Assembly: GCA_900542375.1 (NCBI GenBank)
Contig: UQNI01000092.1
Span: 1-5,112 of the forward strand
Source: an uncultured Oscillospiraceae bacterium
GTDB lineage: Bacteria; Bacillota; Clostridia; Oscillospirales; Acutalibacteraceae
Direction of reading: 5' to 3'
Length of the DNA stretch: 5,112 nt
Shown here: piece after piece, positions 1 to 5,068 of the stretch
Layout: every line of letters starts with the position of its first letter
How positions within the stretch are numbered: position 1 is the first letter of the stretch
Program-made: the position numbers and the translations under genes
Notes under the pieces: model-generated
Seen by the model: the letters and a program-made list of their open reading frames with translations, nothing else
What the model was told of the DNA's origin: nothing
The model's database searches: none

Positions 1-370
1 CCGCATATACATTGAGAAAAGGAATAATGTAAGCGGCTTCTGGTGCTTTCTCCGCCAAATCCGCTAAGGATTGAAAAGTTGCCGGTTCAACATTTTCTTG
101 CAGCAATATTTTTCCGTTCTCGTCTATGGCAGCCAGCTGCCGGATATATCCAATCCATTCTCCAAGCCCGCCATTTGATACGGTATCTGCCAAAATGGTG
201 TAATCGTTACCTTTATAGGAAAAACGTGTTACATTTTCCGTATTCAAATAGCATTGTTCCTTGCCACTGGAATATTCTTCGATTCTGTCCTGTAAAGTAC
301 AGCCTGCAAGAGAAAAGCATAAAACAAAAGCAAACAAAAAGACGATAACCATTTTTCTATTTTTATTCAT
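1..370 (-). CDS. NisI/SpaI-like lantibiotic immunity lipoprotein (3' end outside window)
   Basis: Probable surface lipoprotein that binds a lantibiotic outside the cell before it reaches lipid II or forms pores. The 123 visible residues begin MNKNRKMVIVFLFAF, a lysine/arginine-rich start and hydrophobic stretch, followed by the lipobox LAGC with the lipidation cysteine at residue 24. Residues 48-90 contain FSYKGNDYTILADTVS and LGEWIGYI, then IDENGKIL. This resembles the pattern I recall from the C-terminal part of NisI (YMGNIYSISDTTVS, LGEYQ). The motif starts only about 25 residues after the cysteine, so a single-domain, SpaI-like protein is more likely than a two-domain NisI. The ATG lies inside the end of the preceding permease gene (8-bp overlap, ATGAATAA), with GGAAGGA about 10 bases upstream, so the two genes are translationally linked. 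No stop codon is reached before base 1. The context of LanFEG genes strongly supports the call; the ligand is unknown. Confidence 0.85.
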   Translation of the reverse strand, partial: MNKNRKMVIVFLFAFVLCFSLAGCTLQDRIEEYSSGKEQCYLNTENVTRFSYKGNDYTILADTVSNGGLGEWIGYIRQLAAIDENGKILLQENVEPATFQSLADLAEKAPEAAYIIPFLNVYA

Positions 371-1094
371 AATTTTTCCGTCCTTCCCAATGAGAAAACC
401 ATAATAAGGTCAGCAACAAGCCACCTGTCGTTAATGCTGCAATCCATATTTTTTCCGTTCCATAGTTAAAAATTTGTCGGCTCAAAATATCCTGTACCCA
501 ATTCATAGACCATGCAAAGGGGATATACCGGGCTACACCTTTCAGCTCAATATTGCTATATAAGATACATTGCAGACTTTCAAACACGCCCCAAAACAGG
601 GATAACCCTAATCCAAATTTGAAGCTAAGGAACAGGTGCAAGATGTATATTATAAAATTACAAAAGGCCATCCCGGCGGCGGCTCCAATGAGCATTCCGA
701 GCTGCACTGTATCAGCCATTCCCAAAAGATGTATGCCAATCACAAATAACAGGAACAGAAAGAACAATGCAAATACCCCCGAACCATAAAGATAAGTTAA
801 TTTTGCAAGCATATTTTTGTGTCTGTTTGGTACAGCAAGCAGCGTTTGGAAGTGTGAAGCCTTTTCTTCCAGTGTAACGTTCAGACCAACAATAACGCTT
901 ATCAACAACGGAAAAAACGTTGTCGTAATTTCCAATATCATTTTGAGCTTTTTACTGTCTGCGGTGCTGGCATACTGGGAATAGTAAGCAAGAAATAACA
1001 ATGCCCCCATAACGGGTACACAAAAATGAATAGCCCCAAACGATGTATGCTTCGTTTTTTCCTGTTCAGAACGAAGCGCATAAATAAAACCCAT
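363..1094 (-). CDS. Lantibiotic immunity ABC transporter permease, MutG/SpaG (LanG) family
   Basis: Integral membrane subunit of a LanFEG-type exporter that removes lantibiotic molecules from the cytoplasmic membrane. The protein has 243 residues, usual for the family, with about six hydrophobic segments near residues 20-38, 52-72, 100-124, 130-153, 160-178 and 215-234. Its N-terminus (MGFIYALRSEQEKTKHT) has the short charged start typical of these permeases, in which an ER/EXEXXK-like stretch precedes the first helix. Residues 72-98 (NVTLEEKASHFQTLLAVP and the following RHK) form the expected cytoplasmic coupling loop. A strong GGGAGGT lies 8 bases before the ATG, inside the last codons of the MutE-type gene, leaving only a 6-bp gap. 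It has no ATP-binding motif and must work with the ATPase at 1830-2531. Assignment to MutG rather than MutE rests on gene order and similarity by eye. Confidence 0.88.
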   Translation of the reverse strand: MGFIYALRSEQEKTKHTSFGAIHFCVPVMGALLFLAYYSQYASTADSKKLKMILEITTTFFPLLISVIVGLNVTLEEKASHFQTLLAVPNRHKNMLAKLTYLYGSGVFALFFLFLLFVIGIHLLGMADTVQLGMLIGAAAGMAFCNFIIYILHLFLSFKFGLGLSLFWGVFESLQCILYSNIELKGVARYIPFAWSMNWVQDILSRQIFNYGTEKIWIAALTTGGLLLTLLWFSHWEGRKNYE

Positions 1095-1100
1095 TTCTGT

Positions 1101-1826
1101 CTACCTCCCTTTGGAAAAATCCTTTGCGTCGGCATAGGATAAAATAAGAAACAAGAGTATTGACAACAAAATGGAAATCATAATGGCTATAGAAAATCCA
1201 CAATTCCCCGCATAAGTTCCGTTCATTTCAATTCCCATAAGTGGCTCTGCCAGTTTTGCTGCCCAACAATACGGTACAAACCACCATGCTATTGTATTTC
1301 CTAATGCGGTAGCAGTAGATAGGACAATCCCAAGTATTGTATTTAACACAATCGGCACAAACATTCCCGTTTTGCGTGCTAAGTACAGACACAAAGGGAT
1401 TTGCCAGACAGACGCAAGGATAATTCCGATACTTCCTGTAATGCTGTGCAAAAGAGAATATACTGCCGTTGCCGGAGCAATGATATTACTGATAGAAATA
1501 AGCAATGCTAAAAATATCGCTGAAACAAGCAGTTTTCCGACTAAGATAATGCCCTTAGCAAATTCAAATCTCGAAAGGTTTACAGGCATAGAAAATACCG
1601 AATAGTATTTCCCTGCGTTTTCTTCTTTTCTGTGTGACAAAGAACACAAAATTGCGATTGCTCCCGGAAGCAGGAACGCATACCACCAGTAAAGTGTCAT
1701 GTACTGATACCCGATATATCCACCCATAATCCATGCAAAAATAGCCGTAATTAGCGGAACAATGAAAATCAGTTTGTTCGATATTGTCCTCTTGAATTTC
1801 AAATGTTCTGATTTTAGATAGTCCAT
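1101..1826 (-). CDS. Lantibiotic immunity ABC transporter permease, MutE/EpiE (LanE) family
   Basis: Second membrane subunit of the LanFEG immunity exporter, 241 residues. It opens MDYLKSEHLKFKRTISNKLI, the characteristic start of this family, in which an E-H-x-K-x-K-R stretch precedes helix 1. About six membrane segments can be seen near residues 17-36, 46-64, 92-115, 132-150, 155-178 and 211-231. The conserved motif after helix 5 (WWFVPYCWAAKLAEPLMGI, residues 181-199, then NG) matches the pattern usual in MutE/SpaE proteins, with a tryptophan/proline-rich loop ending in P-x-x-G-I. GGGAGGA lies 7 bases before the ATG and overlaps the last codons of the ATPase gene, with a 3-bp gap between the genes. 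The pair of dissimilar permeases (LanE and LanG) is the usual heterodimer. The lantibiotic it recognises cannot be read from sequence. Confidence 0.9.
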   Translation of the reverse strand: MDYLKSEHLKFKRTISNKLIFIVPLITAIFAWIMGGYIGYQYMTLYWWYAFLLPGAIAILCSLSHRKEENAGKYYSVFSMPVNLSRFEFAKGIILVGKLLVSAIFLALLISISNIIAPATAVYSLLHSITGSIGIILASVWQIPLCLYLARKTGMFVPIVLNTILGIVLSTATALGNTIAWWFVPYCWAAKLAEPLMGIEMNGTYAGNCGFSIAIMISILLSILLFLILSYADAKDFSKGR

Positions 1827-1829
1827 GCC

Positions 1830-2531
1830 TTAATCCTCCCTGTGATTGCTTTTTACAACGTCCATAAAAAGCTGTTCCAAATTTTCGTTTGCATTAAGTT
1901 TCCCCTCATAGCCTAAGACACCGCCCGCAATAATGCCGATGTGGTCAGCGGTCTGTTGTACCTCGGAGAGAATATGACTTGATAAAATAACGGTAATACC
2001 CTTTGCAGGAAAGGAACGGATAAGCTCTCTAAGTTCTTCAATTCCAATCGGGTCAAGCCCGTTGGTTGGTTCATCAAGTATGAGCAGCTTCGGGTTGTTT
2101 AGTAATGCAACTGCAATTCCAAGACGCTGTTTCATACCAAGAGAAAACTGTCCGGCTCTTTTCTTGCCTGTTTCCGTCAGCCGGACGATTTGCAGCACTT
2201 CGTCAATCCGCTTATCTGTCAGCCCTAAAATAGTAGTCCTTACTTTCAGATTTTCATAGGCGGTCAAATTTTCATAAAGCGGCGGCATTTCAATTAACGC
2301 TCCGATATGGTTTAAGTCGCTGCGTTTCCATGCGTGGCCGTCAAACTCAATACTCCCAGATGTGGGCCTCAAAATACCTGTTATCATTTTGAGTGTTGTA
2401 GATTTTCCGGCTCCGTTTGGTCCTAACAATCCATAGACGGAATTTCTTTCAATGTTCAGCGATATGTTATTTACGGCTGTCTGCCCGTTGAACGATTTGC
2501 AGAGATTTTTTGTTTTTAAAATCATATTCAT
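1830..2531 (-). CDS. Lantibiotic immunity ABC transporter ATP-binding protein (LanF type: SpaF/MutF/NukF-like)
   Basis: Cytoplasmic ATPase powering lantibiotic export through the two permeases downstream. In the frame starting at base 2543 the Walker A is GPNGAGKST (41-49), the signature is SLGMKQR (134-140), Walker B is LLILDEPTNGLDP (153-165) and the switch histidine is H190 in SSHILSE. The Q-loop position carries glutamate (E85, ALIEMPPLYENLTAYENL) instead of glutamine. This E-loop is a known hallmark of LanF ATPases such as NukF and separates them from ordinary ABC exporters. Three in-frame ATGs exist at 2543, 2531 and 2525. The only ribosome binding site (AGAAAGGA) directly abuts the first and lies about 11 bases from the second, so I choose 2531 (233 residues). 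The start at 2543 (237 residues) remains possible by coupling to a tiny upstream frame ending there. First gene of the immunity operon. Confidence 0.93.
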   Translation of the reverse strand: MNMILKTKNLCKSFNGQTAVNNISLNIERNSVYGLLGPNGAGKSTTLKMITGILRPTSGSIEFDGHAWKRSDLNHIGALIEMPPLYENLTAYENLKVRTTILGLTDKRIDEVLQIVRLTETGKKRAGQFSLGMKQRLGIAVALLNNPKLLILDEPTNGLDPIGIEELRELIRSFPAKGITVILSSHILSEVQQTADHIGIIAGGVLGYEGKLNANENLEQLFMDVVKSNHRED

Positions 2532-2584
2532 ATTTATAATCATCCTTTCTTTTTTTTCATAATATCAATCAATTTTGAAGATTT

Positions 2585-2658
2585 CATAAAGATATTCCAT
2601 CTATGCAGCAAATGTACTTGATATAGGAGAATACTCTTCTATGAATTTTTTGTTTCAT
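2585..2658 (-). other. Possible short leader reading frame in the immunity-operon 5' UTR (doubtful)
   Basis: Just downstream of the predicted transcription start, an ATG at 2656-2658 opens a 24-codon frame, MKQKIHRRVFSYIKYICCID then GISL, ending in TGA at 2584-2586. It is basic and carries a Cys-Cys pair near its end. No clear Shine-Dalgarno sequence precedes the ATG, which argues against efficient translation. It could be a leader peptide, a small secreted peptide, or chance. I list it because it is the first ATG of the predicted mRNA and is too short for normal gene calling. Confidence 0.15.
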
Positions 2659-2670
2659 CACTTGAATAAA

Positions 2671-2699
2671 CTTGTATTCTATTAAATAAAGAATACAAG
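2671..2699. repeat. Perfect 10-bp inverted repeat overlapping the immunity promoter (candidate operator)
   Basis: On the plus strand cttgtattct (2671-2680) and agaatacaag (2690-2699) are exact reverse complements around a 9-base AT-only centre. The repeat covers the predicted -10 box and spacer and touches the -35 box. It is not followed by a T run on either strand, so it is not a normal terminator. The predicted transcript starts at its downstream edge and would not contain the hairpin. A DNA-level operator for a dimeric repressor is therefore the better reading. Confidence 0.5.
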
Positions 2700-2703
2700 A
2701 CAA
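2676..2703 (-). promoter_or_regulatory. Candidate sigma-A promoter of the lantibiotic immunity operon
   Basis: On the minus strand TTGTCT (2698-2703, four of six consensus -35 bases) and TAGAAT (2676-2681, five of six -10 bases) are separated by 16 bp. Transcription would begin near 2669, giving a leader of about 138 bases before the ATPase start. The weak -35 box is what one expects of an activator-dependent promoter, and two direct repeats suited to an activator sit 7 bp upstream. The preceding operon has its own terminator, so the immunity genes need a promoter in this gap. The exact position is inferred. Confidence 0.55.
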
Positions 2704-2709
2704 GACGCA

Positions 2710-2740
2710 AATTCTAATACTGAAAGCGTAAATTCTAATA
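2710..2740 (-). promoter_or_regulatory. Tandem direct repeats at 21-bp spacing, candidate LytTR response-regulator site
   Basis: The minus-strand motif TATTAGAATT occurs at 2731-2740 and again at 2710-2719, exactly 21 bp apart, and each is followed by T then a GC-rich triplet (TACGC and TGCGT). LytTR-family regulators (AgrA, ComE, VirR, PlnC) typically bind two direct repeats with 21-22 bp centre spacing just upstream of the -35 box. The spacing, orientation and position fit, with 6 bases between the nearer repeat and the -35 box. The motif itself does not match the classical AgrA-type ACAGTT core, so assignment to the LytTR protein encoded next door is an inference. Confidence 0.45.
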
Positions 2741-2748
2741 GCCACCAT

Positions 2749-2772
2749 CTTCTTGAACTGTCGTTCAAGAAG
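2749..2772. repeat. Perfect 10-bp stem with 4-base loop
   Basis: Plus strand cttcttgaac (2749-2758), loop tgtc, then gttcaagaag (2763-2772) form an exact hairpin. No T run follows it on either strand (minus strand continues ATGGTGG), so it is not an intrinsic terminator. It lies between the regulatory-operon terminator and the predicted immunity promoter. It could be a protein-binding palindrome, part of a small RNA, or a remnant of a mobile repeat. Its role is unknown. Confidence 0.5.
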
Positions 2773-2793
2773 CATCGCTCGCTTAGCTCGCTC

Positions 2794-2803
2794 AATTCTA
2801 ATA
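2794..2803 (-). repeat. Third copy of the TATTAGAATT motif
   Basis: This 10-bp copy is identical to the two at 2710-2719 and 2731-2740 and has the same orientation. It starts exactly 63 bp (three 21-bp steps) from the middle copy, so it lies on the same helical phase. It is followed on the minus strand by GAGCGAGC rather than TACGC/TGCGT. It may be an upstream accessory site for the same regulator, although no copies fill the two 21-bp positions in between. Confidence 0.4.
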
Positions 2804-2812
2804 TAACTACGC

Positions 2813-2846
2813 AAAAAAGCCTGCTGTCCGTGATAGACAACAGGCT
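2813..2846 (-). terminator. Intrinsic terminator of the response regulator-kinase operon
   Basis: On the minus strand GCCTGTTGTC (2836-2845), a 7-base loop, then GACAGCAGGC (2819-2828) form a 10-bp GC-rich stem with one U-G wobble, followed at once by six T's (2813-2818). It starts 17 bases after the kinase stop codon. The wobble pair is stable only in the minus-strand RNA, which confirms the direction. It separates the regulatory genes from the immunity genes downstream. Confidence 0.9.
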
Positions 2847-2862
2847 CATAAGCCACAACATA

Positions 2863-4155
2863 TTATGGGATTGGTATTAAGATTTTTAAGGTGAATTTCT
2901 CATTCTCGCATTTGATAGTCAGCTGCCCATCATATTTTTCTGCGGCTTTTCGCATATTAGAAATGCCGAAACCGTGAAGAAAATCATCACTTTTAGTAGT
3001 TCTCTGCTTTGTGTATTCTCTGTTTTGTAAACAACTATTTTCAATCAGTACGGAAAAGAAGTTTTGTACCCGTCCTGCTTTCACAAGTATCGCCCTCTGT
3101 TCTTCAGGAAGTTTTTCACTTGCTTCTATGGCGTTATCAAGTCCATTCCCGAAAATGGTACTAACATCCAAAGGCTCAATAAAATCTACACCATTAAGGT
3201 CTGCGGTAACAGATAATGCAATATGCTTTTCTCTTGCCGTTTCTGATTTTTCTTTCAAAATGATGTCAAGAATATCGTTCCCCGTATGCTCATAGTCCTC
3301 ATACATTGCCACCTGCGATTGCAATTTTTCAACCATTTCTGCCGTTTCGGGAGAATTGATCTGCCGTTGCAAGACAAGCAGATGATTTTTCATATCGTGG
3401 TAAACGGAGCGTACCTTCTCCTCATCTTTGAGTTTTTCCTGATAGTAAGCAAACTGCTGTTGAAGCTGTGCAATCTGCATTTTGTCTTTCTGTTCCTGTT
3501 CGCGAAGAAACATCGTATTTTTAGAGTATAGAAAAACAATAAGAAAAATCAATATAAAAATTGTCAGACTGAAAAAAATAAGTATATGTGGTATTTTGCT
3601 TAAATTCAAGACATTATAAACGCTGAACATCAATGCAGCAAAACCTATCATAAAAACTGTTGATAAAACTGCACAATCATTTGCCTTGATTTTGTACTTA
3701 AAGTTTTTTAATACCTCATAAATGATAATCAGTGAAACAATACGAATAGCAATTGCAATAACATACACTTCCCAACGTAGAATATTTTGACAATCTATCA
3801 CGACCAAAAGCATATTATTGAATATAAACTTCGAGACTGGATAGACAAATGCCTCCACTAAAAAAATACAACAGATAAACCAAATTTCTATAGCAATAAC
3901 AGTTTGGTAAATGGACTCTTTGTAACTGACTTGCAATACTATGAAAGCCACGATAAAAATGATTGGCATTTTGAACGCACCAAGCCCCGAAAACCAAGTT
4001 AATATCCAAGTAACCATGAACATTATAATCGGCGGGATATATTTACATAATGATGTATGAAAGCGAGACTCCTTCAGTAAAATCCCACTGATAATATACA
4101 GACAAGCCATTTCTACTACTGTACTTAATATATCTAAGCATTGATAAACCCACAT
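2863..4155 (-). CDS. Membrane sensor histidine kinase, GHKL type (AgrC-like, HPK10 group)
   Basis: Senses an extracellular signal, most probably a peptide, and phosphorylates the LytTR regulator encoded upstream. The 430 residues comprise an N-terminal sensor of six to seven hydrophobic segments (roughly 8-27, 38-56, 62-77, 84-104, 128-149, 162-182, 190-210) with no large outside domain. A coiled-coil-like linker (about 215-250) follows, then the kinase core. The phospho-acceptor is H253 in YHDMKNHL. The N box is NGLDNAIEAS (337-346) and the glycine box is HGFGISNMRKAAEKYDG (394-410). This layout matches AgrC-like GHKL kinases, not the EnvZ-like NisK/SpaK kinases usual beside lantibiotic genes. 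GGAGGT lies 8 bases before the ATG. It sits 63 bp after the regulator gene and is followed by a terminator. The signal is unknown, and no AgrB or AgrD partner is visible in the window. Confidence 0.93.
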   Translation of the reverse strand: MWVYQCLDILSTVVEMACLYIISGILLKESRFHTSLCKYIPPIIMFMVTWILTWFSGLGAFKMPIIFIVAFIVLQVSYKESIYQTVIAIEIWFICCIFLVEAFVYPVSKFIFNNMLLVVIDCQNILRWEVYVIAIAIRIVSLIIIYEVLKNFKYKIKANDCAVLSTVFMIGFAALMFSVYNVLNLSKIPHILIFFSLTIFILIFLIVFLYSKNTMFLREQEQKDKMQIAQLQQQFAYYQEKLKDEEKVRSVYHDMKNHLLVLQRQINSPETAEMVEKLQSQVAMYEDYEHTGNDILDIILKEKSETAREKHIALSVTADLNGVDFIEPLDVSTIFGNGLDNAIEASEKLPEEQRAILVKAGRVQNFFSVLIENSCLQNREYTKQRTTKSDDFLHGFGISNMRKAAEKYDGQLTIKCENEKFTLKILIPIP

Positions 4156-4218
4156 TTTATTGCACCTCCAACACTTCCGTTAGTGTGCCTATAAAATCCA
4201 AACAATAATAAAGTCCCA

Positions 4219-4932
4219 TTACAGCATATCCCCCCAGAAGTCCGTCAGTTTCATCATAAAGTCCTTACGCTTCGGCTGGCTGATTGGAATACGCTCTCCT
4301 GTGGTCATCACAAGTTCCAAGCTCTCCACACTTTTCACATAAGCCATATTGACCACAAAGCTCTGATGCGGGCTGGCGAACTGCGGCTGTGCTAAGAGAA
4401 GGGCGGATACTTCTTTCATATTTTTGTAGATTATCTGCTGTTGCCCCTCAAAATGAAGCATAACATTTCTCTTTTCGGTTTCTGCATAGCAGAGATTTTT
4501 ATACAGCACCTTATACTTTCCATTATCGTTCTGAAAGCTCATATATGGCTCGTCTTTTCCTTGATAACGGGCAAAATAGCGGTCAAGCTCCATTTTTAAG
4601 ACGCTATATTTCACAGGCTTTAAGAAATAATTGACTGCACCGTACTCATAACCTCTCCATACATATTTCTTCAAAGAGGTTAAGAAAATAAGCCCAACGG
4701 TGCTGTCCATCTCGCGAATTTCCTCCGCTGTCTTTAAGCCGTTTAGCTTTTCCATCTTTATATCCATAAAAATCAGGTCATAATCTGACCTGTATTCCTG
4801 CAATAACTCGATGCCGTCGTGATAGATAAAAAAGCAAAACTCTTTATTCGTTTCAGCAGCATACATTATAAGATTTTCTTTCAGCTCATCAATGAGCGTT
4901 TCTTCATCATCACAAATCGCTATGTTAAACAT
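4219..4932 (-). CDS. LytTR-family response regulator (AgrA-like)
   Basis: DNA-binding response regulator, 237 residues, partner of the GHKL kinase just downstream. The receiver domain (about 1-120) has the acidic pair D8-D9, phospho-acceptor D57 in FMDIKM, T85 (LTS) and K105 in NYFLKPV. The C-terminal LytTR domain (about 130-230) is recognisable from CYAETEKRNVMLHF, the stretch SPHQSFVVNMAYVKSVE and GERIPISQPKRKDF. Such domains bind tandem direct repeats as dimers and usually activate transcription. The open frame extends upstream to an ATG at 4992, but the family begins at MFNIAICDDEE. AGAGGT lies 6 bases before that ATG, and the predicted transcription start is near 4994, so I place the start at 4932. 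The likely target is the immunity operon promoter beyond the terminator, where 21-bp-spaced repeats occur. Self-regulation is possible but no matching repeats precede this gene. Confidence 0.93.
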   Translation of the reverse strand: MFNIAICDDEETLIDELKENLIMYAAETNKEFCFFIYHDGIELLQEYRSDYDLIFMDIKMEKLNGLKTAEEIREMDSTVGLIFLTSLKKYVWRGYEYGAVNYFLKPVKYSVLKMELDRYFARYQGKDEPYMSFQNDNGKYKVLYKNLCYAETEKRNVMLHFEGQQQIIYKNMKEVSALLLAQPQFASPHQSFVVNMAYVKSVESLELVMTTGERIPISQPKRKDFMMKLTDFWGDML

Positions 4933-5000
4933 TTCTGTACCTCTTGTTGTTATATATCCTCCGCCTGAATAGGCTTTTTTTACACTATGCAAATTGCTAT

Positions 5001-5030
5001 ATTATATCAAAATCTAAAGAATGAAGTCAA
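5001..5030 (-). promoter_or_regulatory. Sigma-A promoter of the response regulator-kinase operon
   Basis: On the minus strand TTGACT (5025-5030, five of six) and a perfect TATAAT (5001-5006) are 18 bp apart, and TG one base upstream of the -10 makes it an extended -10 promoter. Transcription would start near 4994, leaving a leader of about 60 bases with a short GCCT/AGGC hairpin before the AGAGGT ribosome binding site. The match is strong, suggesting steady expression unless the palindrome just upstream modulates it. Confidence 0.8.
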
Positions 5031-5045
5031 TATTCACCCAATGAC

Positions 5046-5068
5046 TTGTTTATGTAGAACATAAACAA
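5046..5068. repeat. Perfect 10-bp inverted repeat upstream of the regulator promoter
   Basis: Plus strand ttgtttatgt (5046-5055) and acataaacaa (5059-5068) are exact reverse complements around a 3-base centre. It lies 15 bp upstream of the -35 box. No T run follows on either strand, so it is unlikely to be a terminator of an upstream gene. A binding site for a dimeric regulator is the simplest reading. A separate 12-bp palindrome, tatctgcagata, lies at 5089-5100. No coding sequence is visible between 4933 and the end of the window. Confidence 0.5.

Larger units (their letters stand above)
2532..2862. other. 331-bp intergenic control region between the regulatory and immunity operons
   Basis: No convincing protein gene lies here. 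Reading toward the immunity operon it holds, in order: the terminator of the regulatory operon, a first copy of a 10-bp motif, a GC-rich tandem (GAGCGAGC then AAGCGAGC), a perfect 10-bp hairpin, two more motif copies 21 bp apart, a promoter embedded in an inverted repeat, and an AT-rich leader of about 138 bases ending in the ribosome binding site of the ATPase gene. A 90-codon open frame (2584-2856) spans almost all of it, but it starts with an unsupported GTG and runs through the terminator, so it is not annotated as a gene. The density of repeats is far above what an ordinary spacer shows. Confidence 0.75.

Noticed and set aside
43..348. 101-codon plus-strand open frame
   Set aside because: It lies antisense to the lipoprotein gene, whose lipobox, conserved motif and operon context are convincing. 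The plus-strand product has no recognisable features.
938..1135. 65-codon minus-strand frame overlapping the junction of the two permease genes
   Set aside because: It is out of frame with both permeases and contains no domain. It is a shadow of the MutG-type gene start.
2584..2856. 90-codon open frame on the minus strand between kinase and ATPase genes
   Set aside because: It starts at a GTG without a ribosome binding site, runs straight through the intrinsic terminator stem and T run, then the hairpin and promoter repeats. Its sequence resembles no family I know. The open frame is most simply due to chance in AT-rich DNA with repeated motifs.
4171..4186. Short inverted repeat acact/agtgt in the gap between regulator and kinase genes
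   Set aside because: Only five base pairs with no T run, too weak to be a terminator; the two genes are best read as one transcript.
4933..4992. Upstream extension of the response regulator to an ATG at 4992
   Set aside because: The added 20 residues are not part of a receiver domain, the ATG lies at or next to the predicted transcription start, and AGAGGT is placed correctly only for the ATG at 4932.
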